Origin: Methanococcoides sp052057775
Lineage (GTDB): Archaea > Halobacteriota > Methanosarcinia > Methanosarcinales > Methanosarcinaceae
Assembly (NCBI RefSeq): GCF_052057775.1
Contig: NZ_CP195121.1
Span: forward strand, 620,001-684,000
Direction: 5' to 3'
Length of the DNA: 64,000 bases
The translations under genes and the position numbers were made by a program. Below are positions 7,582 through 16,517 of this stretch, in pieces (the first letter of the stretch is position 1; every line of letters begins with the position of its first letter). The notes beneath the pieces were generated by a model. The model made no database searches. It was not told where the DNA came from and saw only the letters and a program-made list of their open reading frames with translations.

Positions 7582-9546
7582 ATGAAAAGATTTACAGCAA
7601 TCTTACTCGCTGCTCTCATGGTACTGAGCGTTGTATCAGTAGCAAGCGCAGCAGATTCTGTTGAGATCCGCAGTCCTGTATTCAACGGTACAGACTTTAG
7701 CGATATTGACAGAGATACAATTGACTACACAGATTTTGCAGGATTCTTCTACGACCTTGACGATGGAATCGGATCTGAGCAGATTGAAATTCTGACTACC
7801 ACAGGTAACACCATCGGTGAGAATGAGCTTATCTACACTACAGACATCCAGAATGTCAGTTACTCATACGAAGGTTGGGCAGGTGAAGAATTCTACAAGA
7901 TTGGCTTCCTTGCACAGGAATACGTTCCAGTCAACCAGGACCCAGCACTCCTTTCCAAGCTGATCCTTGACGATGACGAGAAGTACACCATGCGTGTCGG
8001 TCAGTCACTCGACCTCGGTGAGGGTTTCGCACTCACACCAAAGCAGATCGATGTTGATGGTGAGAAGGTATGGCTCGAGCTCACCAAGGACGGCGAGTTC
8101 CTTGATGATGATGTCTACAGCACTGTTGATAACCCTGCTGACAAGTCCTGGGACTATGAAGCAGATATTGAGGACGAGGACGATGTCGTTGTCATGAAAG
8201 TACACGTTAACGAGGTATTCCAGGGACAGGTCGACAGTCTTGCAGTCATTGAAGGTATCTGGCTCATGAACGATGAAGCAATGGAGATCGAGAATGAAGA
8301 CACATTCGGTGACCTTGAAGTTACAAGTGTAACTGATGGTTCATCTGCAGGCTTGTTCGGTGGTCTTACACTCGAGAACGTTGACACCACCATCACACTC
8401 AGCAAAGATAAGACAATCGACCTCACAGAGACCCTCAAGATCCAGACCGCTGACAGCGATGATCTTCGCTTCTACTTCTTCGAAGAGATCACAGAACCAG
8501 GCACCTATGAGATCAGAGGCACTGTTGCTGAGGGAAGTGCAACACACGTTTGGGATGCAGCTTCCTTCGCAGGTTTCTACTATGACCTTGATGACAACGT
8601 GGCTTCCGAACAGCTTACAATCATTAATACAGATAGAGCTGTTGCTGAAGACGACGGTGTTGTCTACACCACAGATATGCAGGAGGTAGGCTATGCATAC
8701 GAGTCCTGGACTACCAAGTATGACAAGATGGGCTTCCTCGCAGAGGAATATGTTCCAGTTAACAAGGACCCAGCACTTCTTTCCAAGCTGATTCTTGACG
8801 ATGACGAGAAGTACACCATGCGTGTCGGTCAGTCACTCGACCTCGGTGAGGGCTTCGCACTCACACCAAAGCAGATCGATGTTGATGGTGAGAAGGTATG
8901 GCTCGAGCTCACCAAGGACGGCGAGTTCCTTGATGATGATGTCTACAGCACTGTTGATAACCCTGCTAACAAGTCCTGGGACTACGAGGCAGATATTGAG
9001 GACGAGGACGATGTCGTTGTCATGAGAGTACACGTTAACGAGGTATTCCAGGGACAGGTCGACAGTCTTGCAGTCATTGAAGGTATCTGGCTCATGAGCG
9101 ATGAAGCAATGGAGATCGAGAATGAAGACACATTCGGTGATCTTGAAGTCACAGACGTAGCTAACGGTGCAACCGGAGCTGGTCTTACACTCGCGAACAT
9201 GGACACCTCCATTACACTTGGCAAAGACGACACAATCGACCTCACAGACTCCATGAAGATCAAGGTCGCTGACAGTGACGTTGTAAGGTTCTACCCATTC
9301 GTCGAAGTAACAGTCGGTGAGGGTGCAGTAGTTGAGCCTACAGAGCCTGTAGAGCCTGTAGAGCCTGTAGAGCCTGAAGTCGAAGAGAATGTCACTGAAG
9401 ACGAGAATGTAACTGTCGAAGAGCCAGTCGTTGAAGAGCCTGTCGAGGAGCCAACCGAGGAACCAGAAGATGAGGTACCTGGCTTCGAAGCAGTCTTCGC
9501 AATTGCAGGTCTCCTTGCAGTAGCATACTTCGTCAGAAGGAACTAA
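7582..9546 (+). CDS. S-layer protein with tandem DUF1608 domains and PGF-type C-terminal anchor
   Basis: 654 residues: an N-terminal signal peptide (MKRFTAILLAALMVLSV, cleavage expected after SVASA), two S-layer domains of the Methanosarcina DUF1608 type (about residues 30-300 and 305-575), a Pro/Glu-rich spacer with PVEP repeats, then PGFEAVFAIAGLLAVAYFVRR, a PGF-CTERM-like signal for archaeosortase processing and lipid anchoring. It is very acidic, as expected of a surface protein of a salt-tolerant organism. The two domains share long blocks nearly identical in DNA (about 7938-8327 and 8766-9155, 828 bases apart). GGAGG precedes the start. A strong hairpin terminator follows. This is likely the main cell-envelope protein. 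Confidence 0.93.
   Translation: MKRFTAILLAALMVLSVVSVASAADSVEIRSPVFNGTDFSDIDRDTIDYTDFAGFFYDLDDGIGSEQIEILTTTGNTIGENELIYTTDIQNVSYSYEGWAGEEFYKIGFLAQEYVPVNQDPALLSKLILDDDEKYTMRVGQSLDLGEGFALTPKQIDVDGEKVWLELTKDGEFLDDDVYSTVDNPADKSWDYEADIEDEDDVVVMKVHVNEVFQGQVDSLAVIEGIWLMNDEAMEIENEDTFGDLEVTSVTDGSSAGLFGGLTLENVDTTITLSKDKTIDLTETLKIQTADSDDLRFYFFEEITEPGTYEIRGTVAEGSATHVWDAASFAGFYYDLDDNVASEQLTIINTDRAVAEDDGVVYTTDMQEVGYAYESWTTKYDKMGFLAEEYVPVNKDPALLSKLILDDDEKYTMRVGQSLDLGEGFALTPKQIDVDGEKVWLELTKDGEFLDDDVYSTVDNPANKSWDYEADIEDEDDVVVMRVHVNEVFQGQVDSLAVIEGIWLMSDEAMEIENEDTFGDLEVTDVANGATGAGLTLANMDTSITLGKDDTIDLTDSMKIKVADSDVVRFYPFVEVTVGEGAVVEPTEPVEPVEPVEPEVEENVTEDENVTVEEPVVEEPVEEPTEEPEDEVPGFEAVFAIAGLLAVAYFVRRN
7938..9155 (+). 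repeat. Near-identical intragenic duplication in the S-layer gene (828-base period)
   Basis: The segment 7938-8327 recurs at 8766-9155 with only about ten base differences by eye (for example GGTTTC/GGCTTC, GCTGAC/GCTAAC, ATGAAA/ATGAGA), while the flanking parts of the same two domains differ strongly. The pattern suggests recent gene conversion or duplication of the domain core. Confidence 0.85.
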
Positions 9547-9559
9547 TTACTAAAATTTG

Positions 9560-9597
9560 AGAAGGGTTAATACCCTTCTAACATTTCTTTTTTTTGT
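9560..9597 (+). terminator. Hairpin terminator of the S-layer gene
   Basis: AGAAGGGT (9560-9567) and ACCCTTCT (9572-9579) form a perfect 8-bp stem with a TAAT loop, followed by a nine-T run. It sits 14 bases after the S-layer stop codon. Confidence 0.85.
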
Positions 9598-9673
9598 CAG
9601 GTTTTTCGATAAATTAAAATACCTATAATCTTATTGTATCTCATTCTAATTCAGAACAATGAGGTCTTTAAGA

Positions 9674-10216
9674 ATGAAAATGAAGGTATTGATGATTTCT
9701 CTCATTGCATTGTTACTTGTTGCAATGTCAGGATGTACAGAACCGGTTGAGCCGGAAGGTCCCGTAACGACTGCTGATCTCAGTGTTGATGGGGTAGTGC
9801 TGGATAACGTTCCTGAAGGTTTCGAATACCTTGGTGTCCACTCTCTTGACATCGAAGATGTAAAGGCAAGCTATGCAGATGTCGATGGTATCATTCAGGC
9901 TTCTGAAGGAATATACCAGCTTGATTCTGTGGACTATTTCGTAATAGCTATCGAACTTGAGAATGCTGAGGCAGCAGAAGAGTTCAATGCACAGTACAAA
10001 GCCGGTTTCACTCCTCTGGCAAATGGTGACAGGTTTGTGGAAGAGTCATTTAACGGGCATGATGCAACTCGCGTAGTAAAATATATCATTGCAAATGGTG
10101 AACAGACTCCACGTTACCACTACGTTTGGACCAATGAGAACTTCGTGTTCCTTGTCAAGGGTAACACCGATGACAGCACCAGAGTGATGGAACTTGCTGA
10201 AGCGACCGGATTCTGA
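9674..10216 (+). CDS. Predicted lipoprotein, unknown function
   Basis: 180 residues with a hydrophobic N-terminal signal (MKMKVLMISLIALLLVA) ending in the lipobox-like SGC, so the mature protein is probably a lipid-anchored exoprotein. The remainder is acidic, with no repeats and no domain I recognise; it contains a stretch EYLGVHSLDIEDVKASY and a C-terminal segment YVWTNENFVFLVKG. The start at 9674 is favoured over 9659 because GAGGT lies at the right distance before it. It follows the S-layer gene and its terminator, so it is a separate unit, ending in its own hairpin. Confidence 0.75.
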   Translation: MKMKVLMISLIALLLVAMSGCTEPVEPEGPVTTADLSVDGVVLDNVPEGFEYLGVHSLDIEDVKASYADVDGIIQASEGIYQLDSVDYFVIAIELENAEAAEEFNAQYKAGFTPLANGDRFVEESFNGHDATRVVKYIIANGEQTPRYHYVWTNENFVFLVKGNTDDSTRVMELAEATGF

Positions 10217-10231
10217 TCCGGTCCTTTTTTA
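10205..10231 (+). terminator. Hairpin terminator overlapping the lipoprotein stop codon
   Basis: ACCGGAT (10205-10211) and ATCCGGT (10216-10222) form a 7-bp stem whose loop TCTG contains the first two bases of the TGA stop, followed by CCTTTTTT. Such overlap of stop codon and terminator is compact and unusual. Confidence 0.75.
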
Positions 10232-10300
10232 AAAATTAAAAAGGATGTAGCAGCCAATCGATACACTTTTATATTGCTATGTCCATTTAGGTGCTGCAAT

Positions 10301-10409
10301 GCCCGGATAGCCTAGTTGGTTGGGGCGCCAGACTCATAGGGACTTTTAACCGAGCGTCCAAATCTCCTGAGAAATCTGGAGGTCGCGTGTTCGAGTCACG
10401 CTCCGGGCA
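10301..10409 (+). tRNA. tRNA-Met (CAT), elongator, with a 35-base archaeal intron
   Basis: The acceptor stem GCCCGGA (10301-10307) pairs with TCCGGGC (10402-10408), discriminator A at 10409; CCA is not encoded. D-arm follows; the anticodon stem CCAGA pairs with TCTGG (10375-10379); anticodon CAT is at 10335-10337; T-arm GCGTG/CACGC with loop TTCGAGT. The intron at 10339-10373 is in the canonical 37/38 position. The bulge-helix-bulge is textbook: central helix CTCA (10333-10336) with TGAG (10368-10371), three-base bulges TAG and AAA, each cut after its second base, and inner helix GGA/TCC. A TATA-like TTTATATT lies at about 10268-10275. The GCGCCAGA/TCTGG body resembles elongator rather than initiator Met-tRNA. 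Confidence 0.93.
10339..10373 (+). other. tRNA-Met intron (BHB type)
   Basis: 35 bases removed by the archaeal splicing endonuclease; borders deduced from the bulge-helix-bulge described for the tRNA. Within the intron GGAC (10340-10343) could also pair with GTCC (10356-10359). Confidence 0.9.
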
Positions 10410-10508
10410 CTTTGCCTTTCATTGCTTTTTCTTTGATACTGTTTTCAATAAGTTGTTTCTGTTCTTTGACAACAAAGCATATATTATGCCTTCACATTAA
10501 GTAGTTCC

Positions 10509-13244
10509 ATGAATTTCCAGATCCTGGATGCAGATTATTTCCGTGAAGATGAGCGACCTGTGGTACGCCTTTTTGGCAGGTCTGACAAAGGGGAGAGCGT
10601 TTGCTGTCTTGTTCCGGGATTTGAGCCTTATTTTTATCTTAGTGCATCAGGTGATCTTAAAAAGCTGGGTCAGGAAATAAAGGACAGGTTCGATGTTGTA
10701 AAGGACTTTGAGGTCGTGGAGAGGTTCGAGCCCATAGGTTACCAGAAAACAAAGCAACCTATGCTGAAGGTCATTACATTCGACCCGCGCAACGTTCCTG
10801 AGATAAGGGATGAAGTGGCAGGAATGATCGGCGTGAGGGAGATCTATGAAACGGATATATTGTTCAGGAACAGGTTCCTTATAGACAAGGGCTTCAAGGG
10901 TATGGGCTGGGTATCTGCAGAAACTGATGCCGATGTACCTAAAGGTGATCTTCTCTGTGATCATGTCATAAGGTCACCGGAGCTTGCCGAAGTTGACAGG
11001 ATCGCCAACTCCCCTCTGAAATACATGGCCTTTGATATTGAGTGCCTGCCTCATGACGGTGGCATGCCAACACCTGATGTCTCACCTGTTATCATGGTGA
11101 GCTTTGCCTTTGAGCCGGCCTACAAGGGTCATAATACCCTTATACTGGTCAAGAAGGAGGTAGAAGGTGTTGACGATGATGTCGAGATGTTCACGGAAGA
11201 ATCTGACCTTCTCAGCCGCTTCTTCGAGATCATCACTGAATACGATCCCGATGTGATCACCGGCTATAACATCAATGATTTTGACGTACCCTATATAGTG
11301 GATAGGGTGAACGTCCTGAACGATTCCGGTGCAGGTATCAGGCCGATCGTTGGAAGGGATTCCAGAAATCTGACATATCGCAAGATCATAAGCCGAACGA
11401 TGGTGTCCATACCCGGCAGGGTTGTTGTGGATGTGCTTCCGCTCATCAGGCAGCAGTTCAGCCTGAAAAGGTATACTCTGCGTAACGTTTCAAAAGAGTT
11501 GCTGGACAGGGAAAAACTGGACGTCGCACCGGCTGACATGGAAGAGCACTGGAACGATAATGGTGAGAAGATCAGGAAGTTCATCGATTACGCCAGACGC
11601 GACTCTGAGCTTGCTCTTGAACTTTTGCTCGAGCTGAAGCTTCTGGACAAGTATATAGCTCTCTCAAGGGTCAGCGGTATCCTGCTGCAGGATACGGTCA
11701 GTGGTGGCCAGACCAACATGGTGGAACAGATCCTGATGACCGAGTTTGGCAAACAGGGCAGGGTCATGTCCACAAAGCCGGATGATGACACTTCAGCTTT
11801 CAGGCGCAAGCAGAACGAGAGCCTGAAAGGTGGTGCTGTCCTCGAGCCGGAAAAAGGTCTGCATGAGAATGTGATCGTTCTGGACTACAAATCCCTTTAT
11901 CCTACTATCATGATGGCTCACAACCTCTGCTATACGACGGTTGTGGAGCCGGGAACATATCCTGAAGAAGACATAATCAGGTCTCCCTCAAAGGGCGAGT
12001 TCGTCAAGCCTGAGATATTCAAAGGTGTCGTGCCATCGGTCCTTGAGTATCTACTTGACCAGAGAGTAAAGACAAAGCAGCTGATGAAAAAAGCAAGTGA
12101 TGAGGGTGAGTATCGCGTCCTTGATGCGACACAGCTTGCTCTGAAGATCCTGCTCAACAGCTTCTATGGCTATTCAGGTTATGCCCGTGCAAGGCTTTAC
12201 AGCCTTCAGATGGCCAATTCAGTGACCAGCATAGGCAGGGAGAACATCGCAAGGACCGAGGACATCGTCTGTAACAGGATCGGTACTGTGATCCTCAGGG
12301 ACAATGTGGCCTATCTCAAAGAAGAGGCCGGTGATATCAGGGAAGGCGACAAGGTCGTGAAACTCTCTGTAGCTTACGGTGACACTGATAGTGTCTTTGT
12401 CCATTGTAAGAACGATTGTGATGAGGAGTTCGCAGATGATGAGTTCTCACTGGAGGACTCCGCACTTGTGGGAAGGAAGGTCGCAAGCATTGTCACAGCA
12501 TCGTTGCCTGATCCAATGGAGCTTGAATTTGAGGCAGCTGCAAAACGTGTTCTCCTGATCGCCAAGAAAAGGTACGCACAGTGGCTCTTTGAACCCACCA
12601 ACGATGGCTGGAAGGACAAGATCAAGGTAAAAGGTCTTGAAACGGTGCGCCGTGACTGGTGCGAGCTCACATCAAAGATGCTCAACAGGGTACTGGAGCT
12701 TGTGCTGAAGGAAGGTGACATTGACGGTTCTGTGCGCCACGTAAGAAAACTTGTTGACAGGGTGCGCAATCTGGATGTTCAGAAGGACTCCGACATCGTT
12801 GAGGACCTTGTGCTTACCAAGACATTCTCCAAGTCTCCTTCGAGCTACAAGAACAAACAACCTCATCTTACCGTGGTTGAGAACATCGAGAGGCGTACAG
12901 GTGTGCGTCCTTCCATTGGTGAGAGGATACCCTTTGTCATAACTGCAGGCAAGGGTCTTTTCGTGGACCGTGCAGAGGACCCTGAATATGTCCGTGAGCA
13001 CAATATTACCCTGGACGTGGAGTACTACATACAGAAGCAGATGTTACCCCCTGTGGAGCGTATCCTCGGCGTTTTCGGTGTCGATGTGGCCACACTGAAC
13101 CATGATTCAAGACAAAAGGGTCTTTTTGACTTCGATAACTCTGCCGATAAGAAGGTGGAAACCGTGAAAAGGAAGTGCAGAGGAAATGAAACGCCTGCTC
13201 AGCAGCCAAGTCAGAAAACTCAGAGCTCACTATTTGATTTCTGA
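10509..13244 (+). CDS. polB: DNA polymerase B (family B replicative polymerase)
   Basis: 911 residues. The N-terminal 3'-5' exonuclease has Exo I FDIECL near residue 174, Exo II ITGYNINDFDVPY and Exo III YARRDSE. The polymerase domain has motif A DYKSLYPTIMM near 457, motif B KILLNSFYGYSGY, and motif C YGDTDSVFV near 622, all catalytic aspartates intact. The C-terminus ends QSSLFDF, a PCNA-interacting peptide, with a second PIP-like GLFDFDN nearby. It copies and proofreads DNA at the fork. No intein is present at the usual insertion sites in these motifs. Transcribed alone after the tRNA-Met gene. Confidence 0.97.
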   Translation: MNFQILDADYFREDERPVVRLFGRSDKGESVCCLVPGFEPYFYLSASGDLKKLGQEIKDRFDVVKDFEVVERFEPIGYQKTKQPMLKVITFDPRNVPEIRDEVAGMIGVREIYETDILFRNRFLIDKGFKGMGWVSAETDADVPKGDLLCDHVIRSPELAEVDRIANSPLKYMAFDIECLPHDGGMPTPDVSPVIMVSFAFEPAYKGHNTLILVKKEVEGVDDDVEMFTEESDLLSRFFEIITEYDPDVITGYNINDFDVPYIVDRVNVLNDSGAGIRPIVGRDSRNLTYRKIISRTMVSIPGRVVVDVLPLIRQQFSLKRYTLRNVSKELLDREKLDVAPADMEEHWNDNGEKIRKFIDYARRDSELALELLLELKLLDKYIALSRVSGILLQDTVSGGQTNMVEQILMTEFGKQGRVMSTKPDDDTSAFRRKQNESLKGGAVLEPEKGLHENVIVLDYKSLYPTIMMAHNLCYTTVVEPGTYPEEDIIRSPSKGEFVKPEIFKGVVPSVLEYLLDQRVKTKQLMKKASDEGEYRVLDATQLALKILLNSFYGYSGYARARLYSLQMANSVTSIGRENIARTEDIVCNRIGTVILRDNVAYLKEEAGDIREGDKVVKLSVAYGDTDSVFVHCKNDCDEEFADDEFSLEDSALVGRKVASIVTASLPDPMELEFEAAAKRVLLIAKKRYAQWLFEPTNDGWKDKIKVKGLETVRRDWCELTSKMLNRVLELVLKEGDIDGSVRHVRKLVDRVRNLDVQKDSDIVEDLVLTKTFSKSPSSYKNKQPHLTVVENIERRTGVRPSIGERIPFVITAGKGLFVDRAEDPEYVREHNITLDVEYYIQKQMLPPVERILGVFGVDVATLNHDSRQKGLFDFDNSADKKVETVKRKCRGNETPAQQPSQKTQSSLFDF

Positions 13245-13343
13245 GATCTGAAAATTAATTTTAATATTAAGTTTAAAATTAAATTGGTTTAAAGTAGGTC
13301 TGTCCTTTAAACCTTTTAATGAATAATAAATCAAGAAAAAAGA

Positions 13344-14618
13344 TCAGAGCTGCACGTAACGTGCAGCGTCCCCGAGATCTTCTTCTATTCTGAGTAACTG
13401 GTTGTACTTTGCAGTACGCTCACTTCTTGCAGGTGCTCCTGTCTTGATGAGGTCAGCACCCAGTGCAACGGAAATGTCTGCGATCATTGCGTCTTCTGTC
13501 TCAGCAGACCTGTGGCTTACCACAACGCTATATCCGTTGCGCATTGCAAGGTTTGCGGCATCGAATGACTCTGAGATCGTACCGATCTGGTTGACCTTGA
13601 GCAGGAGTGCGTTTGCAGCGTCCATCTCGATACCCTTTGCAAGGCGGTTCACGTTTGTAACGAAGAGGTCATCGCCTACTATGATGGTGTCCCATGCCTC
13701 ACTGGTAAGTGCTGCAAAGTCCTCGAATGACTCCTCATGGAATGGGTCCTCGATGGAAAGGATAGGATATGTATCGATCAGCTCAAGATAGTAGTCCACA
13801 AGCTCGGCAGGCGTGAGCATATTGCCGTCAATGGAGTATTTCCCATCTTCAAAGAACTCTGATGCAGCAGCATCAAGGCCAATGGTTATCTCGGATTCGG
13901 TGTACCCTGCCTCATCAATGGCAGCCACAAGTGCATCCAGTGCATCTGCAGTCATGGAGATATTTGGTGCGTATCCTCCTTCATATCCGACATTGGTTGC
14001 GGAGCCACCATATTTATCCTCAAGTATCCTGGCCAGTGCATGGTATGTTTCAGCTCCCATCCTGAGTGCATTTGAGTATGTCTCTGCTCCCTTTGGCTGG
14101 ATCATGAACTCCTGTATGGAGAGATCGTTACCTGCATGCTTTCCACCGTTGAGCACGTTCATTGTGGGTACAGGCAGTGCGAATGCATTGGTTCCGCCAA
14201 GGTAGCGGTAGAGTGGCATGCCAAGGGAATCAGCAGCTGCTTTTGCAACAGCCATGGAAACACCAAGGATCGCATTGGCACCAAAGTTCATCTTGTTGTC
14301 CGTTCCATCCAGTGCTATCATCAGCTCATCGATCTCACGCTGGTTGCGAACATCCATTCCCAGCAGTTCTTTTGCAATTGTTGAGTTCACATTTTCAACT
14401 GCATCAAGTACGCCCTTTCCGTTGTAGCGTTCATCCTTATCCCTGAGCTCAAGTGCCTCGTTGCTGCCTGTGGATGCTCCGGAAGGTACGCTTGCTCTTC
14501 CAAAACCTCGACCAGTGTAGACATCGACCTCAACAGTAGGATTTCCTCTTGAGTCAAGTATTTCTCTGGCATGTACTTTTTCAATTGTATACTTTGCTTC
14601 TTCGGCTATGTAGCTCAT
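13344..14618 (-). CDS. eno: Enolase (phosphopyruvate hydratase)
   Basis: 424 residues interconverting 2-phosphoglycerate and phosphoenolpyruvate in cytoplasmic gluconeogenesis/glycolysis. Visible motifs: AREILDSRGNPTVEVDV at the N-terminus, GASTGSNEALELRD, the signature LLLKVNQIGTISES, the metal ligands in GLDAAASEF and SIEDPFHEE, GDDLFVTN, and SHRSAETED. Length is normal. An ATG 12 bases further upstream exists, but GGTGG sits seven bases before the ATG at 14618, so this start is preferred. PEP from here also feeds the PEP carboxylase encoded at 52-54 kb. Confidence 0.97.
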   Translation of the reverse strand: MSYIAEEAKYTIEKVHAREILDSRGNPTVEVDVYTGRGFGRASVPSGASTGSNEALELRDKDERYNGKGVLDAVENVNSTIAKELLGMDVRNQREIDELMIALDGTDNKMNFGANAILGVSMAVAKAAADSLGMPLYRYLGGTNAFALPVPTMNVLNGGKHAGNDLSIQEFMIQPKGAETYSNALRMGAETYHALARILEDKYGGSATNVGYEGGYAPNISMTADALDALVAAIDEAGYTESEITIGLDAAASEFFEDGKYSIDGNMLTPAELVDYYLELIDTYPILSIEDPFHEESFEDFAALTSEAWDTIIVGDDLFVTNVNRLAKGIEMDAANALLLKVNQIGTISESFDAANLAMRNGYSVVVSHRSAETEDAMIADISVALGADLIKTGAPARSERTAKYNQLLRIEEDLGDAARYVQL

Positions 14619-14797
14619 GTTTTCCACCATTAGAACGTTCTATGAACCAATCGTACATTACAGTATATATCGTTACCGCATTTGTTCTTTTTAGCTTTTT
14701 GAGATCTCAGTTCATTTATATATTCAATATATCTAACAGCATAAATTTATATTGATAAAAGTAATACTTGTATATCGGGGGTTAAAATATTTCTTTA

Positions 14798-15151
14798 ATG
14801 GACGATGATGCATACGAAGTAGCATCCCTTTTGCAAAGCATTGATGTTCCGAGGATAGAAGCGCTTTCTCTTGCCTGCCTTTTCACAGCCAGTGAACTGA
14901 GCTCACAGGAAATAGAAAAAGCTACGGGCTTAAGGCAGCCGGAAGTAAGCGTAGCCATGCGTTCGCTCTATGAACGCGGGTGGATCGATGAAAGGGATGA
15001 CAAAAGGACGAAATGCAGGGGGAGGCCTGCAAAATATTATTCTCTGAAAGTTGATTTTGAAGAGATAATAAATGTCTATGAATCCAGGATCATAAAAATG
15101 AACAAAGAAAAGCTCAAGACCGTTCAGGATCTTCTGAAAATGGATGTCTGA
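14798..15151 (+). CDS. Winged-helix transcriptional regulator (TrmB/ArsR-like)
   Basis: 117 residues. A helix-turn-helix is visible in ELSSQEIEKATGLRQPEVS followed by a recognition helix and the wing DERDDKRTKCRGRPAKYYSL; the C-terminus is a charged helix that could dimerise. This resembles small archaeal winged-helix regulators of the TrmB/MarR-like group. The upstream 180 bases are very AT-rich and shared with the divergent enolase gene. No ribosome binding site lies close to the ATG, so the mRNA may be near-leaderless. The target is unknown; enolase is a possible neighbour target (inference). Confidence 0.75.
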   Translation: MDDDAYEVASLLQSIDVPRIEALSLACLFTASELSSQEIEKATGLRQPEVSVAMRSLYERGWIDERDDKRTKCRGRPAKYYSLKVDFEEIINVYESRIIKMNKEKLKTVQDLLKMDV

Positions 15152-15178
15152 TCCTGAGGTCTTAGGAATTTCATTTTT

Positions 15179-15625
15179 TCATTTCATTGTTCCGAATCTG
15201 ATCGGAGCAAATCCTTTTGTAGCGTCGAATGCGCGTTCAGCATCCATGCCGGATATTTCCATTATGAAAACCTCCAGCACCATGAAAGCCTCACTTTCGC
15301 CTCGGAGGCATCCGACATTCACATCATCGGCACGTCCGGCAGCAGTGTGAAGGTGTATCTTTGTCTTTCCTTCTTCGGGAAAGATGTTTCCGATGCCTAT
15401 GACCTCATAAGGTTCGGAGTAGTTCACCCACATGGTCTCAGGTGGGATCACATTTTCTTTCGGACCAACAACAAGGTTTGCTTTGCGAACAGCACCCAGC
15501 AGCATAAAGACCGCGGATCTGATATCTTCTTTTTCGGCAAGTCCTTCAAGCTCTTCAAGCAGGTCCTCTCCCGTGTCTATCCTTACGGTAAAGACCCTTC
15601 CGATGTTACCTTTACTATATTCCAT
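15179..15625 (-). CDS. PPC/DUF296-domain protein
   Basis: 148 residues matching the plant-and-prokaryote-conserved (PPC) fold: GRVFTVRIDTGEDLLEEL at the N-terminus, an AVFMLLGAVRKANLVVG strand pair, the metal-site motif KIHLHTAAGR, and the end strand EVFIMEISG. PPC proteins form trimers; in plants they are fused to AT-hooks, while stand-alone archaeal members have no established function, though DNA binding has been suggested. GGTGG precedes the start. It lies 14 bases after the end of the regulator's convergent partner region and directly downstream of the ABC ATPase on the same strand, so the two may be cotranscribed. Confidence 0.8.
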   Translation of the reverse strand: MEYSKGNIGRVFTVRIDTGEDLLEELEGLAEKEDIRSAVFMLLGAVRKANLVVGPKENVIPPETMWVNYSEPYEVIGIGNIFPEEGKTKIHLHTAAGRADDVNVGCLRGESEAFMVLEVFIMEISGMDAERAFDATKGFAPIRFGTMK

Positions 15626-15639
15626 ATTTCCACCGTTAC

Positions 15640-16326
15640 TTAATTATCACTGACTATTTTTCCATCCACCAGACGTATGATGCGGTCGGTCTTTGCGGCC
15701 ATGTTCTCATCGTGTGTTACAAGTATGAAGGTCTGGTCATGTTCCCTGTTAAGCTTTCTTAATAGCTCATATATCTTATCACTGGAATGGCTGTCCAGGT
15801 TGCCTGTGGGCTCATCACCGATGATTATCTTCGGGCTGTTCGCCAGTGCACGGGCGACAGCTACTCTCTGGTTCTGTCCACCTGAAAGCTGGTTGGGCCT
15901 GTGGTCCATCCTATCTTCAAGTCCTACTTCTTTGAGAAGGTCACTTGCGATCCTTTCAGCTTCATGTTTGCTTTTCCCCGAGATCAGAAGCGGCATCATC
16001 ACATTCTCAAGTGCAGAAAAATCAGGCAGTAGGTGATGGTACTGGAAGATAAAGCCCAGCATTTCATTACGAGCCTTTGAGCGTTCACTGTCAGACATTG
16101 TTGTCACATCTTCCCCGTCTATCAGGATGGTACCGCTGGTAGGTGTATCAAGTATGCCTATCATGTGAAGCAAAGTGCTCTTTCCTGATCCCGATGGACC
16201 TATTATTGAAAGGAACTCTCCCCTCTCAACGGTCATGTTCAGCCCGTCAAGCGCCCTGACCCCCAGACCATCGGTATAGATCTTGGTAAGGTCTCGGATC
16301 TCGATTATTTTGGAGTTGCTGCTCAT
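15640..16326 (-). CDS. ABC transporter ATP-binding protein, LolD/MacB type
   Basis: 228 residues with Walker A GPSGSGKST near residue 40, Q-loop FQYHHLLP, signature LSGGQNQRVAVARAL, Walker B IIIGDEPTGNLD and H-loop VTHDENMA. The EPTGNLD variant and the ~228-residue length are typical of the MacB/LolD group, which drives mechanotransmission or export through FtsX-like permeases. No permease gene is adjacent, so its partner must lie elsewhere. It is followed on the same strand by the PPC-domain gene after 14 bases. Confidence 0.9.
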   Translation of the reverse strand: MSSNSKIIEIRDLTKIYTDGLGVRALDGLNMTVERGEFLSIIGPSGSGKSTLLHMIGILDTPTSGTILIDGEDVTTMSDSERSKARNEMLGFIFQYHHLLPDFSALENVMMPLLISGKSKHEAERIASDLLKEVGLEDRMDHRPNQLSGGQNQRVAVARALANSPKIIIGDEPTGNLDSHSSDKIYELLRKLNREHDQTFILVTHDENMAAKTDRIIRLVDGKIVSDN

Positions 16327-16487
16327 GGTCTGCCTGCTTTGTTTAGGTTTGTGCCCATTTCAATTATCTTTTCTGGATTATTTATAATGAATGGTGCTCT
16401 TGTGAAAAAGAAGTAATCCATTGATGGGGGACGATTCCCTGTACTTATGGATGTAATTATGGATAAAATAGTTAAAAAAGTTTAGAA

Positions 16488-16508
16488 AATATCCCATTAA
16501 GGGATATT
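16488..16508 (-). terminator. Hairpin terminator of the CetZ gene
   Basis: AATATCCC (16488-16495) and GGGATATT (16501-16508) form a perfect 8-bp stem with loop ATTAA just beyond the minus-strand stop; on the minus strand it is followed by TTTTC. Confidence 0.6.
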
Positions 16509-16517
16509 TTTCAGTGA

